Below, piece by piece: positions 1-8,403 of a stretch of DNA of 17,428 nt; the first letter of the stretch is position 1; the number at the start of each line of letters is the position of its first letter. This stretch comes from CAYYMH01 sp964472785 (GTDB lineage: Bacteria > Zhuqueibacterota > Zhuqueibacteria > Thermofontimicrobiales > Thermofontimicrobiaceae). The stretch covers positions 1 through 17,428 of the forward strand of contig CAYYMH010000074.1 in assembly GCA_964472785.1 (NCBI GenBank). The letters run 5' to 3'. The notes under the pieces are model-generated. The model ran no database searches. It saw only the letters and a program-made list of their open reading frames with translations, and was not told where the DNA came from. The position numbers were made by a program, and so were the translations under genes.

Positions 1-48
1 TATTACCAAATTAATCTTGCAAAAAAACGCAAGATTAATTTGGTAATA
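1..48. repeat. Perfect 20-bp inverted repeat with 8-nt loop
   Basis: Bases 1-20 and 29-48 are exact reverse complements separated by an A-rich 8-nt loop (21-28). The arms are mostly A/T. The repeat touches the window edge, so its outer limit is unknown. It lies about 35 bp beyond the 3' end of the minus-strand tRNA gene, where a terminator would be expected, but any T-run after the stem in that direction would fall outside the window. No T-run follows it on the plus strand. A partial echo of the arm (TTGGTAAT) recurs at 56-63. It may be a tRNA terminator or a palindromic mobile remnant. Confidence 0.8.
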
Positions 49-81
49 GAATAGTATTGGTAATCTTAAAATCCGATTTCG

Positions 82-156
82 TACCCCTGGCAGGACTCGA
101 ACCTGCGGCACGCGGTTTAGGAAACCACTGCTCTATCCTAACTGAGCTACAGGGGC
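82..156 (-). tRNA. tRNA-Arg (anticodon CCU)
   Basis: Read on the minus strand, the 75-nt sequence folds as a standard cloverleaf. The acceptor stem is GCCCCTG with CAGGGGT, the D-arm contains GCTCAGTTAGG, and the anticodon stem GTGGT/ACCGC encloses loop TTCCTAA with anticodon CCT. The T-arm is GCAGG/CCTGC around TTCGAGT. The anticodon reads AGG arginine codons. The first pair of the acceptor stem is G-U rather than the usual G-C. CCA is not encoded; the discriminator A is followed by CG. A strong promoter lies about 64-70 nt upstream at 227-255, so the gene is probably transcribed alone. Confidence 0.97.
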
Positions 157-226
157 AGATTTTTTAGAAAGTTTCGATACACAGTTTTCCAATAATTTGA
201 TTGTTTGAATTTTTCAACTTCCCTAC

Positions 227-255
227 AATATATTTAACTTTAAAATAATTGTCAA
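227..255 (-). promoter_or_regulatory. Promoter for tRNA-Arg
   Basis: On the minus strand there is a perfect -35 box TTGACA (255-250), a 17-bp spacer and a -10 box TATATT (232-227). Start of transcription would be near 220, giving a 5' leader of about 64 nt before the tRNA. The same TATATT box with 17-bp spacing recurs at four other promoters in this window. Confidence 0.75.
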
Positions 256-415
256 GACTTTTTTCATGATCCTTGCTTTGCAAACGATAGAGAAAATCTA
301 AATTTTTTATTATTATTGGCAACCTTTCGGACGGTTTAAGTGTCTATACTAATACGTTTTTGATTTATTATTCCAGAAATTCACAATTAAGCTAACTTTT
401 TGGAGATTAAATTCA

Positions 416-769
416 ATGAATTTTGGACAGAAAATTTTCGATGAAGTGGTTTTGTTGGCAATTAGCGGTCAACTTATGGGTGGCTCTGAAACCCGGAAAA
501 TTTCTGAACAGTTGAACAAACTGCTAAAATCGGGTCACTCTAAAATTGTCCTCGATTTGGAGAAAGTGAATCGCATAAACAGTCTTGGCATCGGCGCACT
601 CATTAAGTGGCTCCATATTTTGAGAGCTAACGGAGGTGATTTACGCTTTACAAATACGGGCTACAAAGTGCATCAGTACCTTCAAATCACCAAGCTTTTG
701 ACAGTAATCGAAACTTATGATAATCCCAGGGATGCTGTCAGCAGCTTCCAGAAATCCGTACTCTGCTAA
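416..769 (+). CDS. STAS-domain protein (anti-sigma factor antagonist type)
   Basis: A 117-residue protein that is essentially one STAS domain, the fold of SpoIIAA/RsbV. In that family the unphosphorylated form binds an anti-sigma kinase and frees its sigma factor or other partner. Residues 43-62 hold the core strand and the conserved segment VNRINSLGIGAL; Ser56 sits at the usual phosphorylation position. A GGAG Shine-Dalgarno at 402-405, ten bases before the ATG, supports the start. The gene stands alone: no HATPase kinase or sigma factor is adjacent. The only obvious partner in the window is the RsbU-like phosphatase at 4392-6623. Membership is clear from the motif; the target is unknown. 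A possible upstream promoter (TTGAAT at 205-210, TATATT at 229-234, 18-bp spacer) is weak. Confidence 0.9.
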   Translation: MNFGQKIFDEVVLLAISGQLMGGSETRKISEQLNKLLKSGHSKIVLDLEKVNRINSLGIGALIKWLHILRANGGDLRFTNTGYKVHQYLQITKLLTVIETYDNPRDAVSSFQKSVLC

Positions 770-961
770 TACAGCGAAGAGCCTTTGACAGAGTTTCAAC
801 TGACAGTTTTTCCCTCTAAATATGAAAAATTACTTCTCTCCTATTTTTCCATTTGCTCGAAACCTCGTCTTTATCACATAAAACTATTCCCCCAAATTGT
901 ATTTTATTCGAATAAAATGCAATCATCATCAAAGGAAATCATCACTAAATTTTATTTTCAG

Positions 962-990
962 TTGACATTTTAATCAGATTATTGTAAATT
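962..990 (+). promoter_or_regulatory. Putative promoter for the DUF2868-DUF3482 pair
   Basis: A perfect -35 box TTGACA (962-967) is followed after 17 bp by TAAATT (985-990), a 4-of-6 match to the -10 consensus. It would give a long leader of about 220 nt that runs through the degenerate repeat at 1031-1156. Confidence 0.45.
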
Positions 991-1030
991 TGATATCGTG
1001 GATAATTCATACACTACAAAGTCTCTAATA

Positions 1031-1156
1031 CACAAAGGCACACAACGTAATGAAAATATAAAGCCTGGCAGGCAAAGGAGATTAATCGAATCAGAATATT
1101 TTTTATGAATGCTTCTTTCACAACTTTGTGATTCTTCGTGAATTGGTGCCTTGGTG
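1031..1156. repeat. Degenerate inverted-repeat element, CACAAAG/CACCAAG type
   Basis: The left arm at 1031-1044 (CACAAAGGCACACA) and the reverse complement of 1143-1156 (CACCAAGGCACCAA) match at 11 of 14 positions. The right arm continues inwards with related CACGAAG and CACAAAG units (reverse-complement reading of 1123-1140). The roughly 100 bp between the arms codes for nothing visible. A similar element with CACAGAG-type arms is at 9559-9726, so this is probably a dispersed non-coding repeat family. Confidence 0.55.
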
Positions 1157-1216
1157 GCAAAATTTATGAATTAAACAGGATATCAAATTAAATCCCAACT
1201 TGGTAAAAATTTATAT

Positions 1217-2728
1217 ATGAAGCTTTCTGACATAATCGACATAGAGAATCAGTTTCTCAAAGAGAAGGAAATGGATTCCAACCAAATCAGGGTCAGGGAT
1301 CGAAAAATTGGACGGGAACTGCAACAATTGAAAATTAAAAAGTCCCGCTATTTTTCGGAATGGTTGGAACGGGTCCGGTCATTCTCCGAGCATTCGCCCG
1401 GCTCTTTGGTGGAAACCGGGCACCAATGGCTGGGCATTGGATTAATTACCGTTGGTGTAATTGTTGGTGGTTTAACTGCGAGTTCGGTTTTGGATTACGA
1501 TGGTAGCAATCCGGTAAACATCATTAACTTTTTGGCGATTATTATCGGGTTTCAGTGGATAACGATATTTTTCTTTTTGTTAAATCAGCTACCACAGCGC
1601 ATAAAACATCTGCTACCATTCATTGGTGAATTTTATTCCCTTATCAGAGGATTAATCTACCACACCAGCAAATTTACCGGAAAAATTTTTCATCATCTTC
1701 CGATCAGTAAAAATAATCAATTCTTCCAATCCATCGTTCAAATCAGGAAGCAAAACCGAATATATCAAAAAATCGAAAAATGGTTAATTGTTGGATTAAC
1801 ACATCGTTACAGCATCGCTTTTAATATTGGCGCACTTTTAACCTGTTTATATTTAATCACCTTTTCTGACCTGGCTTTTGCCTGGAATACGACGCTCAAT
1901 ATTGAATCCTCAACATTTCACAAACTTATTAATTATCTCGCTAAACCATGGGCGATTCTATTTTCAGAGAGCGTGCCCAGTCTTGAATTAGTCGAAGCCA
2001 GTCGTTACTTCCGTCTCGATTCCAGGTATGCTGGAGCAACAGCTTCTGACCCTGGCGTTGTCGGTAAATGGTGGTCATTTCTGATTCTTTCACTCCTTTT
2101 TTATGGCTTTTTACCACGTTTCGTTATCTTTGTAATTTCTAAAATAAAGATAAAATTCTATTTATCGCGACCACGTCTTTACAGCGCTTATTTTGAATTT
2201 CTTTATGAACGCTTGACAGAGCCGATTATTGAAACCCGCTCACAGTCATTATCCGAAGATGATAAAAAAGTTTCGCACGATGGATTGTTCGATTTAAACT
2301 TTGAGTTTAATGACGATGAATGCACAGTCATAAAATGGGGAGACATCCGGATTTCAGATAAACAAGTCACCAGAAACATTGAAAACAGATTTGGATGTGA
2401 GATCCACAAGATTTATTCATCAGGCACTTTTGACTACGAAGCTTCCAACAGTGCTACCTTAAACAATATTCGTGCGGAAAATTCATTGTTTCCCATTATC
2501 ATTTTGATTGAACCATGGGAAACACCAGATGCATCTTTGTCTCATTTTTTAACAGAATTAAGAAAGATAACGAACATTAAGCGACGCATTGTTATTCTTC
2601 TGTTAAATACCGCTCATTCTGATGACATAAAGCCACCTAACAATTATGAGTGGAAATATTGGAGTAAATTTATCTCCAAAATATCAGATCCTTATTTATA
2701 CATGGCCTCAATTACGGAGAAAGCATGA
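1217..2728 (+). CDS. DUF2868 domain-containing membrane protein
   Basis: A 503-residue integral membrane protein. About four membrane segments are visible near residues 73-93, 101-123, 199-222 and 285-308. The N-terminus is charged and probably cytoplasmic. The stretch DLAFAWNTTL after the third segment and VPSLELVEASRYFRL (about 253-267) are, from memory, hallmarks of DUF2868. The C-terminal 140 residues look soluble alpha/beta. The gene overlaps the DUF3482 GTPase gene by four bases (ATGA), and in other bacteria DUF2868 and DUF3482 genes are neighbours, so the two products probably form one membrane-GTPase system. Its biochemical role is not known to me. No good Shine-Dalgarno precedes the ATG. 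A promoter may lie at 962-990. Confidence 0.88.
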   Translation: MKLSDIIDIENQFLKEKEMDSNQIRVRDRKIGRELQQLKIKKSRYFSEWLERVRSFSEHSPGSLVETGHQWLGIGLITVGVIVGGLTASSVLDYDGSNPVNIINFLAIIIGFQWITIFFFLLNQLPQRIKHLLPFIGEFYSLIRGLIYHTSKFTGKIFHHLPISKNNQFFQSIVQIRKQNRIYQKIEKWLIVGLTHRYSIAFNIGALLTCLYLITFSDLAFAWNTTLNIESSTFHKLINYLAKPWAILFSESVPSLELVEASRYFRLDSRYAGATASDPGVVGKWWSFLILSLLFYGFLPRFVIFVISKIKIKFYLSRPRLYSAYFEFLYERLTEPIIETRSQSLSEDDKKVSHDGLFDLNFEFNDDECTVIKWGDIRISDKQVTRNIENRFGCEIHKIYSSGTFDYEASNSATLNNIRAENSLFPIIILIEPWETPDASLSHFLTELRKITNIKRRIVILLLNTAHSDDIKPPNNYEWKYWSKFISKISDPYLYMASITEKA

Positions 2729-4119
2729 ACCGCGATATTCCCAAATTAGCAGTCATCGGTCGGGTGAACAAAGGTAAATCGAGCATTGTGTCCACTTTGG
2801 CAGAAGACGAATCCGTCAAAATCGACCCCATGCCAGGCACAACCACCGAATGTGATGAATATCCTTTGCGAGTTGACGATCAACCGCTGTTGGTTTTTAT
2901 CGACACGCCGGGTTTTCAACAGGCGCCTCGTATGTTGTCATGGTTGAGAAAACGTGAAAAATCGGCAGCAACACGCCAACAGGTTATCCGGCAATTTTAC
3001 GAGAAATATAATAATAGAAAAGATTTTGTCGATGAATGTAAACTATTAAAACCTCTTTTGAAGGGCGCAGGAATAATTTATGTCGTGGATGGCGCCAAAC
3101 CGTTCAGAGAAAATTATGAAGCAGAGATGGAAATTTTGCGGTGGACAGGCCAACCCAGAATTGCGTTATTAAACCGGATCGGTGAAAATGATTATTTGAG
3201 AGAATGGAAACCTGCCTTGGATCAGTATTTTAATGTAGTTCGAGAATTTAGCGCGCATCACGTTCACTTCACTGATCGCATTAAACTATTGATGTCATTG
3301 AGAGAGATCAATGAGCAGTGGCGGGAAAATATTGACAAAGCGATCTATTATTTGGAGAAAGAACGCCACCGACGTCAGAAAAAATCTGCGGAAATTATCG
3401 CACACTTAATTGTCGATGAACTGACGTATTCTACGGAAATCAGGATTAAAGACGACGAAATTATCGAAAAATACAAGACTAAATTAGAAAGCCAGTTTCA
3501 TGATTACCTGCGTGGCAGAGAGCGAAAAGCACATTTTCAATTAAAACAACTTTATCACCATAAAAAAATACAAGTTGATAAAACCGAATTGGAAAAGCCG
3601 GTGTTTGAACAGGACCTTTTCTCCAAATCAACCTGGGACAAATTAGGACTGACCCCAAAGCAACTATTAGCTCTCGGCGCAATTGTCGGATCTGCGACGG
3701 GTGGAATTATTGATGCCTTCACCGGTGGCATGTCGTTTATGACTGGGACAGTTATTGGCGGTCTTGCCGGTGGAGTTTCAGTGCTATATTTTTCAGCAAA
3801 ACGGTTTACCAAAATTTCGGACATTATCCATGTTTTTCAGGGATACAAAATTATTCGCATTGGTCCTCATAAAAATCCGAACCTGCCATGGATATTATTG
3901 GATCGTGCGTTGATACATTTTAAAAATATCTATGATTTGCCGCATAGCCGTCGCGAAAATATTTCTTTACATCACAAAAGTATTGTGGCTGATTTTGATA
4001 CAGCCAGGAGAAAACAATTATCAAAGCTTTTTTCATCCATCCGTAAACGATCAGAAGAGATTGAGGAACTGCAAGCAAAATTGGCGATCATTATTCATGA
4101 ATTAATGAAAGAAATATAA
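2725..4119 (+). CDS. DUF3482 domain-containing GTPase
   Basis: A 464-residue TRAFAC-class GTPase. The P-loop is GRVNKGKSS (residues 12-20), the G2 threonine lies in PGTTT (37-41), G3 is DTPG (60-63), and NRIG (150-153) stands where NKxD normally specifies guanine. My recollection is that this deviation is typical of the family. The C-terminal DUF3482 part has a charged helical region (about 200-300), a glycine-rich hydrophobic stretch (about 316-357, with repeated GG and GxxxG) able to enter membranes, and a conserved segment around LPWILLDRAL (387-396). The start codon overlaps the stop of the DUF2868 gene, indicating translational coupling. By analogy with other GTPases carrying glycine-rich membrane hairpins, a membrane-remodelling or stress role is possible, but that is inference. 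No clear terminator follows. Confidence 0.93.
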   Translation: MNRDIPKLAVIGRVNKGKSSIVSTLAEDESVKIDPMPGTTTECDEYPLRVDDQPLLVFIDTPGFQQAPRMLSWLRKREKSAATRQQVIRQFYEKYNNRKDFVDECKLLKPLLKGAGIIYVVDGAKPFRENYEAEMEILRWTGQPRIALLNRIGENDYLREWKPALDQYFNVVREFSAHHVHFTDRIKLLMSLREINEQWRENIDKAIYYLEKERHRRQKKSAEIIAHLIVDELTYSTEIRIKDDEIIEKYKTKLESQFHDYLRGRERKAHFQLKQLYHHKKIQVDKTELEKPVFEQDLFSKSTWDKLGLTPKQLLALGAIVGSATGGIIDAFTGGMSFMTGTVIGGLAGGVSVLYFSAKRFTKISDIIHVFQGYKIIRIGPHKNPNLPWILLDRALIHFKNIYDLPHSRRENISLHHKSIVADFDTARRKQLSKLFSSIRKRSEEIEELQAKLAIIIHELMKEI

Positions 4120-4391
4120 TAAATTAACCGAATACGAAATCAAGCTTAATTTACACAACCAAAATTTTCCCACTTCCCTTTCATTAAAATTATACTTGCA
4201 ATTTCTGATTAGAATTATTAAACTGCTTTACGTTAGCGATTATCTTGTTTCTATTCTTGTATAAAATTGATTACAGTCTTTGAATAACTTTTTACAGACA
4301 GATTTTTTGGGAAACCTTAGCAAATCTTTTCGTACAATTGGAATGAACATTAAACCCAAAATCAAGTCGTTAAATTAAAAAAGTTGTGCTT

Positions 4392-6623
4392 ATGAATTTC
4401 GACTCGATCACAGCTATCATTTATCTCACAATCGGAATTTTTTTATTTCTGCTCGGACTTTCAATTTACCGGGAGAATAAATCACAGCGGTTGAATCGTG
4501 TCACCGCTGCAATGATTTTTTTAGCGGCTTTAGCGCCTGTGATGGGTTCATTTGGAATTTTGATCTACAAAATGAACTCACAAATACATTTGGATTTGGA
4601 GATATTCAATCGAATATTTTTGCTCTGGGAGTTGTTCTTTCCTCAATTACTCTATTTTTCCTTGATTTTCCCGGAAGAAAAAAAAGTTGTCCGCAGTTTC
4701 CCTCAAATCATTTATTTAATTTACCTGCCCCATGTTCTTCACTTTATCGTCATTTTGTTTTTTCGTTCTCCGGAATCCATTTTATCTCTGATCAGTATTC
4801 CACAAACCGACTCGATATTGCGCGTGGTACTTCAACCACTCGCCATAATCGCAAACATAATCTTAACCGGTATTGGAGTGTTTTATGAATTTCATGTGAA
4901 TTTTTTCGCACTGATCAATTTGATTTATGTGATTCTTTCAATTTATATCATGTACAAAGGATATCAAAATCTTAAGACACCGAGAACAAAAAAACAGGCA
5001 GGACTAGTGCTCTGGGGTATTCGTGTCAGTGTTGGTTTATATGCTGTCGCCTTTTTAATCCCGAAATTGTTCCCCATAAAATCATCCACTACTGTAAATT
5101 ATTTTCTCACGATGATGGCACTGATAATTGGGACAGGTTCAATTGCCTGGTCTATTATTAAATATCAGTTCCTCGATATAAGTTCTCGGCTGTCAAGGAA
5201 CTTTGGTTTTTCGATTTGTTCAGGTCTTTTGGTTGGCGCATATCTGATTAGTTTTTATCATCTTAAAATAAGCTTGCCGACAATTTTAGGTATCGATCTG
5301 CCAATCGTTGAAGTGATCTTTATCGTCCTGGCAATCATCTTTTTTCAACCAACAGTCAATGGTTTAAAAACACTAATCAACAATTTTTTTGGTAGAGATA
5401 AATCCGATTATCGGAATATTCTGCAAACCTTGAGTCACGATATTTTGACTATATTAGATATAGACAAACTCAAAGAAAAAATAACTACAACGTTGACTGA
5501 AAGTATGATGTTGGAAAACGTTCATATTATTACTGAAAAACAAAATGGTGATTTTGAAGTTGATTATAATAAAGATGGTGAATTCGATGCAATTAAATTT
5601 TTCAAAAACGGACAATTTATCAATCTCATGAAACATACTCATTCAGCGATTGGCTACGATGATGCAGTATCTCAATTATCTGACAGTGAAGAAATCGATC
5701 AGTTAAATAGATTAAATTGCTATCTATTGATTCCGCTTTCCCATCGAGGGGATTTGAATGGTATTTTATGTCTTGGCAATAAATTAACTCGCACCTCTTT
5801 TTCGGCGGAGGATGCAACACTGATGAGTGTCTTATCGGATCAAATCGCCATCGCTTTAGAAAATATCGAATTGTATGAAGAAAAGTTAGTCAAACAGCGG
5901 ATTGTCGAAGAAATGTCTTTAGCACGTGAAATTCAGCAGATGCTGCTGCCGAGCCAAATTCCCAAAGGCAAGAACTTCGAGATATCTGCCATGAACATCC
6001 CTTCTAAAGAGGTCGGTGGTGACTATTATGATTTTATCGATTTGGATGAAAAACATTTGGGAATCGCCATCGGTGACATTTCAGGGAAAGGAATACCGGG
6101 AGCTATTTTGATGTCAAATTTGCAGGCAGCATTTAGAGCATCTGCCTGGCAATTCAGGAATCCAAATGATGTCGTAGAAAAGATCAATAACCAAATTGTT
6201 CGTACCACCTCTTCGGAAAAATATGCAACCTTTTTTTACGGTATATTCAATTCACACAAATTGACATTCAAATTTACCAACGCAGGGCATAATTTTCCAA
6301 TACTAAAAAAGGCTGATGGGAAACATCAGTTGCTGAGCGACAGCGGTCTGATAATTGGTGTTCAGCCAGAATTCAAATATCACTCCAGATCAATCAAGCT
6401 AAACTCTGGTGATATTTTGGTTTTTTATACCGATGGCATCACTGAAGCGATTAATCCCGAAGTGGAGGAATTTGGTGAACACAAGCTCATCGACATCATC
6501 GTGAATAAACCTTTTTTGACCGCCGAAGATCTGCGAAATAATATTTATGAGGAAATGATGAATTTTACCAAAGGAACAGCTCAATACGACGATCTGACCC
6601 TCATCGTGCTCAGAATTTTATAA
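4392..6623 (+). CDS. Membrane-anchored GAF and SpoIIE/PP2C serine phosphatase (RsbU-like)
   Basis: A 743-residue sensor phosphatase counted from the ATG at 4392; a GTG two codons earlier (4386) is also possible and neither has a Shine-Dalgarno. Residues 1-325 contain about eight or nine hydrophobic helices, like the multi-TM input regions of some histidine kinases. A GAF domain follows (about 343-493), then a coiled linker (490-513), then the SpoIIE-type PP2C phosphatase (about 533-743). Metal-binding aspartates are visible in GGDYYDF (D544), GDISGKG (D562), YTDGITEA (D681) and YDDLT (D733/D734). Such enzymes dephosphorylate STAS proteins, so the STAS protein at 416-769 is a plausible but untested substrate. 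The gene appears monocistronic; a weak promoter candidate is TTGCAA at 4196 with TAAACT at 4219. Confidence 0.93.
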   Translation: MNFDSITAIIYLTIGIFLFLLGLSIYRENKSQRLNRVTAAMIFLAALAPVMGSFGILIYKMNSQIHLDLEIFNRIFLLWELFFPQLLYFSLIFPEEKKVVRSFPQIIYLIYLPHVLHFIVILFFRSPESILSLISIPQTDSILRVVLQPLAIIANIILTGIGVFYEFHVNFFALINLIYVILSIYIMYKGYQNLKTPRTKKQAGLVLWGIRVSVGLYAVAFLIPKLFPIKSSTTVNYFLTMMALIIGTGSIAWSIIKYQFLDISSRLSRNFGFSICSGLLVGAYLISFYHLKISLPTILGIDLPIVEVIFIVLAIIFFQPTVNGLKTLINNFFGRDKSDYRNILQTLSHDILTILDIDKLKEKITTTLTESMMLENVHIITEKQNGDFEVDYNKDGEFDAIKFFKNGQFINLMKHTHSAIGYDDAVSQLSDSEEIDQLNRLNCYLLIPLSHRGDLNGILCLGNKLTRTSFSAEDATLMSVLSDQIAIALENIELYEEKLVKQRIVEEMSLAREIQQMLLPSQIPKGKNFEISAMNIPSKEVGGDYYDFIDLDEKHLGIAIGDISGKGIPGAILMSNLQAAFRASAWQFRNPNDVVEKINNQIVRTTSSEKYATFFYGIFNSHKLTFKFTNAGHNFPILKKADGKHQLLSDSGLIIGVQPEFKYHSRSIKLNSGDILVFYTDGITEAINPEVEEFGEHKLIDIIVNKPFLTAEDLRNNIYEEMMNFTKGTAQYDDLTLIVLRIL

Positions 6624-6660
6624 AAACCCTGTAGAAATGAGTCACTGAATTTCCTCAGGG
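6622..6660 (-). terminator. Rho-independent terminator of the transglutaminase-like gene
   Basis: CCCTG (6627-6631) pairs with CAGGG (6656-6660), continued inwards past two mismatches by GAAA with TTTC. Read on the minus strand the hairpin is followed by five T residues (6626-6622). It lies 58 bp beyond the stop of the minus-strand gene and also just after the stop of the convergent phosphatase gene. Confidence 0.5.
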
Positions 6661-6717
6661 TGATGATACTATCGAAGCAAATTGTTTTCTCCAAAGCTTC
6701 CAAAACGACATATCTTT

Positions 6718-8166
6718 TTAATTTAACAATTCTACCTCGTAATTCCAATCCCACTGATCAAAATATAAATTTCCTCCCCGCCATTCAACCTCTCCCCGCT
6801 GGAAGTCCACAGTTTCGGAACGATGGTGAATTTTCGCCGGATAGAGTTGACATGAGTAATCATCATTCACAATCAAACGATAGGCATCCATTCCCCCCAA
6901 ATAAAACCACTTGATGTTTTCGGTATTGGAATCCAGCAATCCCACATCAGAATCAACGGGCAGCCACCCATAAGGTTCAAAATAAATTTCTCCCCAATCA
7001 TGCATTCCGCTACCGCCGGGTTTAGTGGTCCAGCCGGATTGCCAGCGTGCAGGGATACCATTCATCCGGCATAACGTAATAAAGAAGATGGAATGCATGC
7101 CGCAGTCGCAGTGCATATTGCGATAGACATAATCACTGATATTATAAAATGTTGAATATTCTCTGGCAGAAGCCCAGGGGATGTTGTCATTTATAAATTG
7201 AAAAATGTTCTGTGCGATATAATAGGGATTCTCTTCTTTCCCGACAATCTGTTCATTCAATGTTTTTAATTCATCAGAAAATACGACATGGGGCGGACGT
7301 TCCTGAATGAAAGGCATGAGATCGGGGGGCATCTTTACCGGTACAACCTTTTTCGGATCGATCTCTTGAAAAACAGCATAATTTTTAAATTCAAAAACAA
7401 CCTGGAATTTTGGGGATGTCCCTTGTTTTGCAATTTGCTCAAAGTAAATCGAGCGCTGAAGATAATTGTTGTTGTCGGCAATCAAGTGTCTTTGCGGTTT
7501 ACAAGAAATTAACTTAACATCTGTTTGCCGATCCGGAATCTCTCTGGGAAATGGTAACCAGCAGCGGATTACTTCGCCGTCCGGCACAATATCCTTATTG
7601 ACACTAAGCGTGTAAGTCACTCTGGCATGAACAGGATTGACAAACTTGTTACCTGTACGTTTCGCCGTTTCAACGATACTTTTCACATCTGCCAGTCTGT
7701 TATAAACAGGAGGTGACTCGGGCTTCTCCCTGGCTTTTTTGATTTGCTTAAGTTTTTTGTTAATACGAAATAAATTGGGCCCCGCCCATTTAAAATATCG
7801 CTTTTCACCATCGATAATTTTGTACTCCAGCGACTTTTCTTGTTCCCAACGGTTCAAATCGTTCTCTGTAACCTGTGGATAGTATTGTTTTATGTACTCG
7901 ACAATCTCCTGTTTCGTTCTTACAAAATCCTTTTTAATCCGTTCCAGTCGCTCAATTTCAAAAGAAATTTCCAGCCGTTTTGCCGGTTCCAATGTCAGAT
8001 TGGATGCTAATTCTTTCCGCATCAACTGCTGCGCTTTTGTAAATTCCCCCTTTTCAATTAAATCGTTAAAGATATCAGATGTTTGTGCAACTGAGATGTC
8101 TTGCAATATGAAAAAAGCCAGCACAAATAAAATAAAAATAATAATCTTCAGCGTTTTATTCAACAT
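6718..8166 (-). CDS. Exported transglutaminase-like (papain-fold) protein
   Basis: A 482-residue protein with a signal peptide: a positive start, a hydrophobic core at 7-21 and a likely signal-peptidase cleavage after SVA (27). Residues 30-175 are charged and helical and contain no domain I know. A beta-rich region follows (about 178-270), then a transglutaminase-core domain (about 310-410). The catalytic triad is visible: Cys355 in CDCGMHS, His389 in MHDWGEIY and Asp405 in PVDSD. This fold crosslinks, cleaves or hydrolyses amide bonds, usually on peptides in the envelope; the substrate here is unknown. GAGGAG five bases before the ATG supports the start. It is convergent with the phosphatase gene and divergent from the OLD ATPase gene, and it appears to be its own transcription unit. 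Confidence 0.88.
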   Translation of the reverse strand: MLNKTLKIIIFILFVLAFFILQDISVAQTSDIFNDLIEKGEFTKAQQLMRKELASNLTLEPAKRLEISFEIERLERIKKDFVRTKQEIVEYIKQYYPQVTENDLNRWEQEKSLEYKIIDGEKRYFKWAGPNLFRINKKLKQIKKAREKPESPPVYNRLADVKSIVETAKRTGNKFVNPVHARVTYTLSVNKDIVPDGEVIRCWLPFPREIPDRQTDVKLISCKPQRHLIADNNNYLQRSIYFEQIAKQGTSPKFQVVFEFKNYAVFQEIDPKKVVPVKMPPDLMPFIQERPPHVVFSDELKTLNEQIVGKEENPYYIAQNIFQFINDNIPWASAREYSTFYNISDYVYRNMHCDCGMHSIFFITLCRMNGIPARWQSGWTTKPGGSGMHDWGEIYFEPYGWLPVDSDVGLLDSNTENIKWFYLGGMDAYRLIVNDDYSCQLYPAKIHHRSETVDFQRGEVEWRGGNLYFDQWDWNYEVELLN

Positions 8167-8320
8167 GGTAACTCCTCATCGATTTTGAATTAAACGACAT
8201 ATTTAATTGTATGATCTGGAAAATAATAATTCTAACTGACAAAATCAATTTATTTTTCAGTTTTCTCAGGCTCAAAAAAATGCGGAATACAATAAAAATT
8301 GAAAAAAAGTTAATTTTTGC

Positions 8321-8349
8321 TTGCTTTGTGTTGTACGACTTTTTATATT
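8321..8349 (+). promoter_or_regulatory. Promoter for the OLD-type ATPase gene
   Basis: TTGCTT (8321-8326), 17-bp spacer, TATATT (8344-8349). Start of transcription would be near 8356, about 48 nt before the ATG at 8404. It has the same -10 box and spacing as four other promoters here. Confidence 0.5.
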
Positions 8350-8403
8350 ATAACCACAAATAGCATTTCAACCAAATAATTATTGCAAAAACGAGAACGA
8401 CAA

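Larger units (their letters stand above)
770..1216. other. Intergenic region with promoter and degenerate repeat
   Basis: No convincing gene. A 62-codon TTG-started frame at 785-973 has no Shine-Dalgarno and no recognisable domain, so I discount it. The region holds a promoter candidate at 962-990 and an inverted-repeat element at 1031-1156, both listed separately. I see no clear terminator for the STAS gene. Confidence 0.7.

Noticed and set aside
82..156. tRNA-Arg as attachment site of an integrated element
   Set aside because: No integrase gene and no direct repeat of the tRNA 3' end elsewhere in the window.
316..336. Sigma-54-like promoter (TGGCA) before the STAS gene
   Set aside because: The expected TTGC element at -12 is not at the right spacing; only the first half matches.
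785..973. Possible 62-residue gene on the plus strand after the STAS gene
   Set aside because: TTG start with no Shine-Dalgarno, low-complexity AT-rich composition, no recognisable domain, and its 3' end overlaps the TTGACA promoter candidate.
2725..4119. Non-canonical G4 motif (NRIG) as evidence of a broken GTPase
   Set aside because: All other G motifs are intact and the deviation appears, from memory, usual for DUF3482 proteins.
6660..6914. 84-codon plus-strand open frame after the phosphatase gene
   Set aside because: It overlaps the terminator hairpin and the 3' end of the transglutaminase-like gene on the opposite strand, and has no domain.
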